Assembly: GCA_019648995.1 (NCBI GenBank)
Contig: BLXT01008183.1
Span: 180,247 to 215,283, forward strand
Direction: 5' to 3'
DNA length: 35,037 nucleotides
DNA from: Plakobranchus ocellatus
Lineage: Eukaryota; Mollusca; Gastropoda; Plakobranchidae
In this document: piece by piece, positions 1 to 12,500 of the stretch
Layout of the letters: each line of letters starts with the position of its first letter
Numbering within the stretch: the first letter of the stretch is position 1
Notes under the pieces: model-generated
What the model was told of the DNA's origin: nothing
Seen by the model: the letters and a program-made list of their open reading frames with translations, nothing else
Database searches by the model: none
Program-made: the position numbers and the translations under genes

Positions 1-459
1 CAAACTTTTATCAAATCCCCTTCTTTCTTTTTTCTTTCTTTTCTTTTTTTTAACTTTTTTCTGACTAGTTTCGTATTCTACCGTTTGACTGCCATTTTGT
101 TGCTGTTGTTGTTTTTGTTACAATTATACTATTACTATTGACCTGATATGAGTATTATGCATTAAGTCAGACTGTATTTTTTTTCCAAAGTTCTTTACTT
201 TCTTTGCCACTATAGCTATAATACTGAATTTTTTTTCCTCTTTTGTTTTTTAGCTTTACAAACGCTTTCTACAGTTTGAATTTTGTAATTTCTTCAGACG
301 TTCATTCCCTTTGTGATTTTTCATCATCATATTTGGTTTGTACTTTGACCTTTTCATAGCTTTGATTCTTTTTTTCTTCTTCTTTATTGTAAATCTTGTT
401 TTGATTCTAAATTAAGTCCTTCCGTAATTTTTGTTTGCATTTCATTTTTTCACTTTTAG
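1..459. other. sequence upstream of the first visible exon (intron of gene 1)
   Basis: T-rich, with poly-T runs and no open frame that continues into the next exon. It ends in a polypyrimidine tract and an AG at 458-459, so it is best read as the 3' part of an intron. The 5' exons and promoter of gene 1 lie outside the window. Confidence 0.6.
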
Positions 460-590
460 GAGACAACAGAATTTGCTGCAGTGAAAGGTTATATCCTCAA
501 AGTCCAGGAGATCTTCTCGCGACCAGCTATTCCAAAAGTTTTACACAGACCTCTGAAGGAGTTCATCCGTGACCTGGCCCATGATCTTGG
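460..590 (+). CDS. gene 1 exon 1 of the visible part (helical N-terminal region)
   Basis: Opens in phase 0 after AG at 458-459 and reads [20 protein letters not shown] onward. The donor GT is at 591 and the exon leaves two bases (GG) that pair with the G of the next exon. It has no plausible start codon, so the protein begins upstream. Confidence 0.8.
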
Positions 591-3500
591 GTAAAACAAC
601 ATCTCTTTTTTTTATGATACAACAATAATTGTGTTGTAAAAATCCTGATTATTATAACTTATGGCAAATGGTTGTATTAAAATCCGATTTTAAAAAATGG
701 AGCTCTTAATATTTTTTTTTCGAAATGTAAATTCAACAAGCCATTTAGGTTTGATCGATATGAGGGAACAAATAGGTCTAAACTAAAGATCCTCAAACTT
801 CACATTAAAGAAATTCGATGAAGTACATCTATAGAAATATGCTTTATTTTGACATTATAAACGGGGGAAAAATGGGAAAGGTATAGCGAGACCTATCTGA
901 GATAGAAAACAAGGTGCAAAATGATTGTCACTATTTGTGTTTCACTTCACTAAATCCGTCTTCTGCCAAAACAAAAGATAAGAATTGACACAGGCTTAAT
1001 ACATCCATCCAACTACAGCTAAAACAATCACTCATATGATACAAACAAACAAACGGATATAATCCACAAATGAAATGGCCATAGTCTTAGTCAGATTTTA
1101 TGCACACTTTCAGATATCAGCAGACAAAATGTCATTTTTTTCTGGGCCCAAAAATGGGAAATGCCTTTTTTGTATAGGGAGGGGAGGGAGAAAAAGGAGA
1201 TGAGCATACATATTTAGAGGGAGTTTCGTACCATTGATAAAATTATAAATTATTAATCATATTTACAAGATTCGAAGTTATGATAATATATTAATAAAAT
1301 AAAAAAAAGGTCAAAATAGAAATACACAAGGAAAAAGTAAGGGAAACAAAAATAAACAAGAGCAGTTTTTGCTATCCGGCAGTTGTTTTAAAATGTCATG
1401 TTCATATCTTTTTTTTTTCCAATCAACTCAGGAAACGTGGACTGGTTGAAGAATTTCCTGTGGAGTTTTTTGATCTGCTTATGGCAGTCTCAGCAAGTAA
1501 GCTGAGTGGGGAAGAAAATGAAGAGTTTTTAAAAGATTGCTTCCGAAACTCCTTAAGTTTTTTCCGTGAATGGCCAGAGGAAGAATTGAAGGTAATTAAT
1601 CTATAAAGCAGACAGATACTATTTTTTTCCTTTTTAAAATCCACAAGAAGTATTGGTCAGTGTAATAAGAATGAGGGACAAGCATAAAAGTATTATAGTA
1701 GACGAGGAAAAGCCATAGGTTATCCATTATTAGTGCACTACATGCTTTGGATTGATTTATTGTAAACTAAAATTTTCCTTCAAATTTCCTGAGAGACCCC
1801 CGCCATCCTTGAGTATTGGAACATACATTTAGTAAGACTTATGTTGATTGATTTTATTTACAGAATAAAAAACCTCCTTTCAAGGATATGCTCCTTAAAT
1901 TTGAAGAAGGCATCAACAACCTGCCTATGATGTACTTGGAACGGGACTACCCTGATTACATTGCAGACGCCTTGAAAAAGATGTATGCCAAGTATGTATT
2001 TTAAGTTTTACTTCATGAGGAATGTAGAGAGTACAGAGTTGGAGATTTTTGCTTCAGCCAGGCCACTTGATTAGGTGCCATATACCTTTATCATTCATTC
2101 AAGGTCATTGATCTTCAAAGATACAATAGTGCATTTTCCTGCTAATGCCTAACAAGTCAACAAATCAATCTCACTTTCCCATTATAATAAAAACAATGAA
2201 AATCTAAATCCTGATCCATCTGATGACTTTTAACTTGATTTTCATAAAATCTGGCAAGATAAAGCTTGTTTGTTTCAGCGGCTAATTGTTTATTCTTATT
2301 GTTTGAGAAAGTACTTTGATGACTTGACATTTGGACAAGTGAATGGGTATGGAAGAGAGAAGGTCAGGAGGACTTGAGGCAATACGTCTGCTTTGTTTGC
2401 AATTACAATAATGAGAGTTTACGGGTCGCCTTTAGATTATAGAGATCAAACCTATATGCTGTTTGCAGATGGGGTGTAAAAGTAGCGTCTATATCTTTTT
2501 ACATGGCTTGTGACTGTATCTTCTATGCTGCCAGGAGACTGTATGGTAAAACTGTATATGTTGTAATCCTAGTGTCACATGAGGTTTTCAAAATGGCTGG
2601 CTGAAGCTAAAATAAGGATCACATTGCTGAGCATTATAATGCCTGTAAGATTTTAGCTTCCCTTTACGGCACTTATTGAAGGATCCAATTTTTTAAAACT
2701 TTTAGACAAAACAAAATTTTCTTAGATTAGATATATTTTAAAACAAATAATTGTCCTAACATTACAATCATCATTTACAATTACTACATCTGCTGTAAGT
2801 ATGCACATCAACAAAATAATCATTATACCCTGCCTCTGTAATTGAGCTTGATCAATCCATTTTAATCTTATCTGGGATTTATTATAAAGCATCCCAACGG
2901 AAAAATGATTCCATTGACCTACAGATATAAAAAATTTCTTTCTTACCAGAAACAAGCAGCATTCAGAGCAATGGCTGAAATTGATCGTTCCTTTGCTGAA
3001 GAGACCGTGTGAAGATACAATTCGAGCAGCAGAAACAATCACAGATGCTGCAAAAGGACTAGAATGGAAGGTTTATCTCTTTCTCTAGATTTAATTTGCA
3101 AGCCCATTTATTCATACTTTAATAGCAAGAGAAGTTTGATGCATAAAAAACAGAACAAAGTGTTGCTTAATATTTGTGTCCGATTATACATATTTTTTTC
3201 TTTTTGTAAGATGTCACTTTTAAAAAAGTAAACTTCTTGATAATTCTAATTTTTATAATGTCTATAAGGTTTAAGCAGCATTATATATGTTTAATCTGTT
3301 CTTTGCTTAAATCATAAAAACTTTGGTCTTCCTCTCAGGGACAATCTGAATTAGCAGGCGAAGTGTTTAAAGCTGCAGCTGCTGTTAAAATTCCCGAATA
3401 TGAGGATATTACAAAGGCCAAGAAAAGACTGGAGAAAAAAGAAGCATTCATCAAGCGTTTAAAATATCTCTTGAAGAGTGTAATGGATGGCCTTCAGTGA

Positions 3501-6500
3501 GTTTCACTCATAAAAAATAAATTTATAATTGGCATAGCAAATTTTGGCTTCTTTGAGATCTTTTGTTTCCTCCAATATTGATAAAGTAGATCATTAAAGG
3601 AAGCATTTTAGTTTTGTCATGCATTTCTCATGCACAACTTATCAATTTCATTCAGGATTACATAAATAGCATTAATTTTGCTTTCAATATTTATGAGTCA
3701 TGAGAAGCAATTGGTCTGAAGTCCTGTTTTGAACATTTAAAACCACTAAAACAAAATGAAACTTTTTTTCTGGGTTTCATAATGGTAATAAATTGGAAAG
3801 AGCTTTATTGATTCTCTTACTGGACTTATAACATTTGAAAAAAGTGTTTTAAAGAACAAAAACTTCTCAAAACGATATCCTTCTAATTAGAACTGGTCTC
3901 AGGACATACGACTTTAAAAATATTCAATTTGACAAATCATTTTCTGGTTTTGTTTTGTTTTGTTTGCAGGAGAGCAAAGTTGTTGGCAAACTTTGGTGCA
4001 GAGTCGCTGTATATTTGTGCCAGATATTTGCAGATGGCAAGTGAAAGTGAAGAGCTTAAAAGCTTTGTAGAAGATGTCTCTGAAAAAATAGCCGTTGATA
4101 TCAAGGTGAGAAAAATATTTTATTGAAGAAATAAATATTACAAAAATGGTGCAAACTCAAAATATGGGCACAAGATTTCTCATGATTTTATGTGAAGGTT
4201 GAGTGTATTTGTAATTCTCACCATTAAAGCAAAGACTTGAATGTAAGTGTTAAGGAGGTTCTACTTTTGTTTACAATACAATAATAAATTAATCATGTAA
4301 AACATTTGGTCTCTGCCATGAAATGCTTTCATCTTTCAAAAAAATTAAAATTTCATATTATGTGTGTAATGATTCCGTTTTACATATGGCAGGATCCAAA
4401 AGGCAAAAAGGCAGTGATTGACTCTATGATGACAGTTCTTGAGATTTGCAAAAACCCAGACTATCCATGGGTAGACGATTGGTACTTTGAAAGAGCTGTT
4501 AAGGAACTGGTCCGAAGCTGTTGCAGAGATATCAAGTGAGATGATTTCTGGTGTTTTGTGATTCAAATATATTCTTTTTGTATCGTAATCAAACTCATAC
4601 TTTTTAATGCCAAATTGCCATTTTGTTTAATTTCTTCACAAACTGCTATATTTCAATTGGTTACAGAAAATGCATCAGCCCTGTCTTTCCTCTCATAAAA
4701 TCATAAACTGCTGTTATTGCAAAGCCAATCATGTGGTATTGCTATACTCTATGATGCAAGAAAGCAAAAGAGAAAATAAAACAGTATGAATGCTGCCAAT
4801 GATCCCTACTCTTGTGCTCTATTATCGTAGTTCAAATCATTAGAAGTCCACTTCTTTTAAGGCAAGAATACCAACGATAACAAATAACATTGGATTACAA
4901 GCCTTAGGCTATAGTTTTTTTTTCTTTTTTTAGCGAAGATAAACTTTTTTGCTCTTGAGATTTAAAAATCAGATTAAAACAAGTATTGTTATCGATTACA
5001 AGACATTTTATAAATTTTTTTAATATAATAATGAATGAACATTGAAATAATTATGAATAATCAACGGTCAACAACATGCTAATCAAAAAGCAGTACAGAA
5101 AACGCCAAATATGTATTGGTTTTAGATACACAAGATTTGGTTTACCATATTTTTCTTGACTCTTATGAACTATCTGTCTGTGAACTCAAATTGGATCTGT
5201 TGCTGCTATGTACAATTTTTTTTGTTTCTCTTTTTGCTTAAGACATATCTTTAAACAAAGATTGGATATTTTCATCTTGAATTTGTTAATTGATCAAGTG
5301 TTTAAAAATTTAAAATTTTGTTTGAATTACACATTGTTCTTTTTTTGTTTTCTTTGTTGTTTTTTTTTTTGTTTTGTTTTCAGAGCCATAGAAATCATCA
5401 TCAAGCTAATTGCCCTTTTTCATAATATCGTGGCATCTTTGATGTTAGTTGTTATGAGCAAACACAGAACATTAATTAATCTCTATGATATTTTACATTT
5501 CTTGGTTTTCCCATGCAAATCATCACGAGAAATTGTTTTATGATTCAATTATCAACCGAACTAGCCATTTTTTTTCATTCTCTCATATAAAAAAAAAAAT
5601 GTCTGCCTTTTTTGCGTTTCCTTAGTTGAGGCTTCTAAATTTTCACGATTACTAGAGAAGCAATTCCTCATTGTAATGATTTCTTTATAAATTCTCAAAC
5701 TTTGTCGAATCTTAATTTAACCTTCCCCAGAGATCCCAGACATCTTACAGATGAAGATCTACAAGTGTATGTATCAGTGTGTGAAGAATGCCTCAAGCAT
5801 GATGTCCTTGACCCACACACAGGCCAATTTAGTTCTACTCATTACACTATTTTTATGGAAATAATGGAGAATCTGTTTACATGGGTGTGAATTTTTTTTA
5901 AATTTCTATTTCAGATAAAATAGATGTTTTATGATAACATAAAACAAATGAGTCTTTTGTCATAGTTTTTATACAAGTTATAAACTCAGAGATACTTGCC
6001 ATGCCATCAAACTTCAAATATTTTACAGGTGTTTATTGTTTACACCTTAGTAATTTGTGAGAGGTTCATTGAAGAGCAAATAAAATAGATAATCATGTTC
6101 CTCTTTGCCTCTTTTTTGATTTTCTAAATATTCTTAGTTTTCTTTTCTGCTACCGTTCCTTTTTTCCTCTCAACCTTATATCTTTTTTATTCAACATAAT
6201 TTTTTTTTTAAAGCACCTTGACGTGCATCATAAAAAATTTACTTTGTGAAAGTGTTGAAACTTCACCTTACCTTGTCAAAGACTCATCTCAACTGCCTCT
6301 TTTCTCTACAGCTGAAAACATTGGACAAGTTTGAGCTCGCAAAAGGCTTAATAGATCCCATTTTTGAGACCTTTGCCAGTGAAGAACCATTGGTCTTCAC
6401 TTTAAACAGTCGGTATTTTGGTGACCTTAGTGGAGCGCCATCTGGTTTAAAGCTGCTCGCTCCTTACATGGACAGATTTTTGGCATTGCTTGTGGAAACA

Positions 6501-9500
6501 GAAAACTCTGATCTTGCTCGTAAGTCATCAATAGGTTTATCATAAAAGCCAAACAAACAAACAAAAAAATAAGTAAATAAAACTTGGAATATCAACAGCT
6601 TGTGTCTCAGAAGGGAACATTTCCCATTGTGCCTAAGGTGCGATATTCTATAATATTATTCACTAAATAACGTCAATTTTTGTCAACTATGAACTGGCCT
6701 AAATGATTGATATTACTTGAAATTATTTCTTTTCATTTGACATCAGATCGTGATCAAGAGCTAATATTTCAGTGCTTACCCTGTAAATATCCATTGCAAA
6801 AAATTAAAATGATATTGTAGTATAAATATGGAAAAGCTGATTCCTCTGAATATTGAATTCATTCACACTTGCCAAATATCATTTCTTTTCACTCATTTTG
6901 TAATGCTATGGTTGGAAGCATCTCTTCAAAGCATAACACAAAACAGAGCTTTCTAATCCGAATTTACTTTAAGTCTCTCACATTCTAATTCTTTTTTTGA
7001 AGCAAAAAGAAGTGAAAATATACTCAACTTACCATTATTTTTAATCTTGTAAATGAAAAAAATATTTTGGACTTATTAGTCAGAAAGTAAAACAGTCTTC
7101 TGCAAATAAAATTTTGTTGATGAAGCTTTGTTCTGTTTTAATTTAATTTATCATGTGAGAATTGATTGTCTTTCAGGAACTTTATACCAGGTGTATCCAG
7201 CTAATCCCAAATCCATTCGTAATTATATGAAACCCCTGATGGCCTTGTTTGTGGACTCAAACGATGAAAGTATGGTTCAGTTTCTAGCCATGGTTTTTCA
7301 TCAAGCTTCAAAATCGGTGCCTGAGGTACGTAGCCATAATTCAAAATGGGAAATATCCAGTCTGCTAAAAGAGTGTCAAGTTTGATCAAATGTATATCTT
7401 TTTACTCAAACAGACATACACACACATAATCCTACAAATATATTTTGTTTCTGATATTTCAACTTTGCCATTATGTATCTATAACAACATACATTTTGAA
7501 TGCCCAGGAGGAAGGAAGCTGTTATGAAAAAATACAATAAAAAACTTTTATTGATCGCAATATATTCTTTCATCAAAACAAAGTCATAAAATGTTTTTGC
7601 TATTGTGCATACGTTTTTTTATTAATCTTATTTTTTGAATCATACTTATATTTTTGTAGTCTGAAATGGAGTCAAGATCTCACAATTTGCCCATCATCAA
7701 TCTTTCATGCATGACACTAGAACGCATATTTTTTATGCTTCTTATATCATTCGTTCTTTAGAGGAAGATTATTGCTGTGTGGCTAGAATTGATTTTGGTA
7801 TATATATGCTACTATAAACTAGCCATCTTATACGTTCATTTGTAGGTCTCCCTTTATGAACTACTGCTTGTTTCTTTTGTTCATTTCTAGTTGTTTTTTT
7901 TTTTTATGTTGATGTAATTATGCTTACAACTCCATAATTGACGTTTATACTTTTGCAGATTATTTTTAACAGTATCACAAACTGATATATGTTTAATCGT
8001 TGTTTATCAAGGGAAATGAAGATATCCTAGATGTAACAAAAACTAGACTTAGGGTTTATTATTGAACGCACGTCAACTCGAGAGTTCTAGAAAGAACCAG
8101 TTTAGGGGAGTTAATTTATGCAAAGCGATGGAGAATGCATTACGTAAACAAACGTGACTCATGTTCTATTTTTAGCCCAGTGGTTTTTCCTAATGTCTTT
8201 TGAAGACTGCTTTTATGTTATTTTAGGATTATGATGTAACGTTCTAGATCTATATTTTAGAACATTCTACGCTTGCATTATGGGATAGATTTCCAGAAAT
8301 TTGTAGAGTTTTCTTTTGAAAAAGGTATAAATACCGGGAGAAGATTGGTGAAAGTATCACACAGAGGAGACACAGAGATATACCAGTATCACAGAGATCA
8401 CACAGAGTAAGCATAGAGTTCGTAGAGAACACACAGAGTACATAGAGTAGGCAGAAAGTTCATAGAGATCACAGAGATATTATTGTATAGCGATTACGCA
8501 GATTTTTAGAGCTAGATCTAGTTTTCTTATCGACGGCCTATGTGAATATTGTTTGATTTTAATTTCCTGCTGTTGAGTTAAATAAACTCAGTTTTTTACG
8601 TATTCACACAATCTCCAGAGTTCCATTATTTCAGCTAGGTCTATCTATAGATCTAAAGAACTCAACGTCCTACATCAGAGGTATTATCTACCTTTTATTT
8701 CTGGTGTTCGTGACACTAGAATTGATGGGCAAAACAACCCATTGAACACTCATGAAATTTCTTTATTGCTAGAAGTCTATAAATCATATTTGTCCTTGTT
8801 ATGCAATATAAATTTGCAAAATAAACTAGTTTTAGAGCGGAAATGTCACAATAAAACTTTTAAAGTAGTTTCCAATATGTCAACTTCGTTAATTTTGTAA
8901 AATTGATGTCAGGCCTTTACAGCGGAGAATGCCAAACAACTCATAGACAAATGTGCAAACAACCTGAACCAGCAGACATACATACTGCAAATTCTCCAAG
9001 AGCTGTGCAAGCGTCGGCCAGAGATGATGGTGACTCACGCAGACATCCTAATGGATAAAAGCAAGTGGAACAATATGCTGAAAATTTGGCTCTATGACAT
9101 GATTGCTGCTCTAGCCCTCTATGATGAGGTAAGAGGAAGGCAAGAGCCATTTTAACATTTGTACAACATATATTTATTTTGGCCTCAAGTTTTGATTTAA
9201 TGAAGTAAGCAAAAAAAAAACAAAAAAGCTGTGGTGAAAATTAACTCATTACCTTAATGCAATGGGAATTGAGATGGTCCTACCTTTCAGACAATTTCAT
9301 TATTAATGCAACAATAAAATGCAAGATTGTACTAACTCTCTAACGTAATTGTAATTTTAACAGAAAGTAGCTCCTAAGGCCATAGACTACCTACTTGAAG
9401 CTGCCAGAACAGACCAAGAAAAGGGAAATCTCCTCTCATCACTGAATACAGCTCGACAAATTGGTTTCAAATACAAGGAACTGATCAAAGCCAGAAGGGC

Positions 9501-12500
9501 TAGAGTTGAACAACTTCAAGTTATTGATCCTGATGGGCAAAATATGAGGCAAACTATCTTGGATATGATCGATGGGAAAACGTGAGTTGTTGCAAAGTAT
9601 TTATTTTAATTGTGTTTTTAAAAAGCTCCAAGAGATCTGTTTCGTGACATATCTATTTTATGTTTTTATTTTGTTTTTCAAATTTAAATTATCAATAACT
9701 GTAGAAACTGAGAAAATGCAATGTATAACTCAAAGCAACATCAACAATATCGTCTAGACACTTCTTCTATAAATTTATATGAATTTAAACTAGTCTAAAT
9801 AAGAATCAAATTATAATTTGAAGATACTGACATACTCGTAGCCTAAAAATGCTATTCTATGCCTTGTAAAGGTGCTATTCTATGCTTTGTGAAGTAAAAA
9901 AGTATAAGTAAATAGCGATTCTTTGTCAAATTTTTAAATCTTTTTCTTTGAAAATACAGTGCTAGATCCATCTTGTTACAATTGGTGTCCATACAGAAAT
10001 ATTTTTTACGTCCTTTGAGCCCTTTCAGTCTATGAAGGCCTATTTCTTGTTTCAACTGGATAATTAAGCCTCTCGATAAATAGCTGCTTATTAGTCACTT
10101 TAGAAACATAGTTTACTGATGGCTCAGTCAAAAATAAATAGATGTTTGCTAGTGGACTCCATAAGAACAAGAAAGATATCAGCCTGTTTTCATACTTCAG
10201 TTCCTTGGTAAAGATTTTGCTTTCTATTAGCCACTTCCTCTTTGTTCTGTAAATTTTGCTTTTTTAAGAACTAAGAGATTATAAAAAGCAGGACATCCTT
10301 TTTCTTTTACTTAATTCTTTTTGGTTTTTGTTTACATTTAACAGGAGCGAAGAAGTAATGAAACAGCTTGAGGAGCAGCAAGCAAACATTGTTGGGCTTG
10401 TCGGAAGAGTGGAGGACACAGAGGAAGCTGTGGTCAGTGCATTTAAATCTAGTTCCTCTTAGTACTATACAATTTTCAAAAGATGGTTCATCAGGTATTT
10501 ATGTCACAGATAGCTGTCATTTCCCAATGTATGTGTCAGAAATTGCATTTTAAATTACTCAAATAACTGGAAACTGCATTTAGCAAGCTTTGAATGGGGA
10601 AAACTTTGGTAGAGACAAAATAATTATGTGGCAAGACATTAGTATTTTTAATCTTTTGAGGAGAAAAACAGTGAATAAAAGACAAATATTGAAAATAAAA
10701 ACCCTCTTTCTCATTAATGTGACACAACTTATTCTGACCAATCTTACAACAATTTTTTTTTAAGATGGCCTATAAAAAAGGACTATAACTCTACTCACCT
10801 TCAATCACAATCTTTATAGATCAATGCTATTTATTTATGCTGGTCATTATATCATATTAAATGATTGGTATGCAGAAGGTTCAGCAGTTTGAGATTCCCA
10901 AAATGCTTTTTATTCATTAGTGCATGTTAATCCTTTGCTCTTGAAAGATGAAAAAAATACGAAAGATAATTAATGACAATGATGTGATGCTTTTATTCCT
11001 GCTTAGGCGGAAATGAAGAACGACATAAGCCAACAAGGCAAGGATTTGGACACTGTGAAAAAAGATGTCAATGAACATGGGCAGAGATTGGATCAGGTGG
11101 AGGAGACAGTGGAAGACACAGTGGCTAAAGTGGAGGAAATTGACCAAAAGGTGAGATCAAACTAAATAGTATAAAATGGAATAGCTGCTAACTGAACAAA
11201 ATGGTACATGGTTTTTTACAAGTATTTAAAGCATGTAATTTAATAAGAAACAAAATTATTGTATAAAAGAGCCAGGTATTATACAATGTCTTTGAAAATT
11301 TCAAGGCATGTGACTTTACCATGTCAACATTTGATTTTTATCGACCAGACCTTAAGCCATGCTCCATATTGGTCACGTGATGTTGCTAAGCTGCTTAACC
11401 CAGCTACCGATCATGACTGGAGGCTGCTGTCGAGCAGACTGGGTTACAGTAATGATGATATTAGAGGCTGGGCACAACAGGCAGATCCATGCATGGCCAT
11501 GCTTAATGAATGGTAAAATGTAAAAATAGATCTGAAGAATAGTATGTTCATGTTAAGAAAAAATATGGATGCAAAAATTTTTAAGAAGACCTTTTACGAT
11601 ATATCAATACAATCTAGACATGTGGACTTACTAAATTTCGCTAGGATTTTCATACTAACCTTTGCATAAGCTGGGTTCGATGTCAGCGAAATTCAATCTA
11701 GTAATGCAGTTGTGCTTTTCTCATATAGGCCAATGCCTGTTTTTCTTTCCTTAATTTAGTTCTTTTGGTGTAGCTTTATAACCAAGATTTGATATTATTA
11801 TTGCTTTTTTGGTACAGATTTACACATGTTTTTCTTTATTTATCTGTTTTGTCTTTTTCACAAAACTTTTTATTTCATTTTTTGTTATTTTGCCCTCTGA
11901 TTTCACTATACACTGAACATCTATGATGGAATAAATAGATACAATTTTCTTCCCTGAAAGCTAATTTTGAAAGTCAGTGAATTCTATTTTCAACAGTTTT
12001 TTCTCAAAGGTATATGAAAATTGAAATACACATTTTGTATTCAGGTATGCAACACGCAAAACAAGTGAGGCCACTTTAGCTGTGCTGACACAACTACAAG
12101 AAATGAACCGACAAGATGCAGCCATCATTGTGGAAAATGCCATGAAAAGTGCAGGTAAGAGTAACACAATATTCCTTCAGTGGTCTATGATCAAGTAGGC
12201 AGGATTATGTGAATTGAAGCTATGTTATGAAGACCAAGGAAATATTTAGGCATCCCAACCCAAGTTTTTCCAATTGCATTTTAACTTACAATTTTTTAAG
12301 ACCGTTTGTTTTCATTCATAGAGAAGGCAGCTGATAATTGTCTCCTCTGACTTTTTCCATCAGAATCTGTAGTGGAGGACGAGGAGTTTGAGTATGCCTC
12401 TCCACCACCAGTGTTTATCAGCTACCAGTGGGGTCACCAACCTGAGGCAAGACTCCTGCAGAAACACCTAGAGATGGCTGGCTACCAGTGCTGGCTAGAC

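Larger units (their letters stand above)
8032..8715 (+). mobile_element. solo LTR of a retrotransposon, inserted in intron 11
   Basis: A 684-bp unit starts TGTAAC and ends GTGACA, near-perfect short inverted termini. It is flanked on both sides by the 5-bp duplication CTAGA (8027-8031 and 8716-8720). Inside are a TATAAATA box at 8326-8333 and AATAAA at 8581-8586, placed as expected for U3-R-U5 in the + direction. No internal coding region or second LTR is present, so recombination between two LTRs probably removed the body. A 5-bp duplication fits Ty3/Gypsy or BEL elements; the family is not assigned. Confidence 0.85.

Noticed and set aside
7201..7389. Minus-strand frame opposite exon 11
   Set aside because: It is a shadow of the + strand exon, which fits phase and splice sites.
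9850..9895. 23-bp direct repeat TGCTATTCTATGC...
   Set aside because: Only two short imperfect copies in an intron; ordinary slippage.
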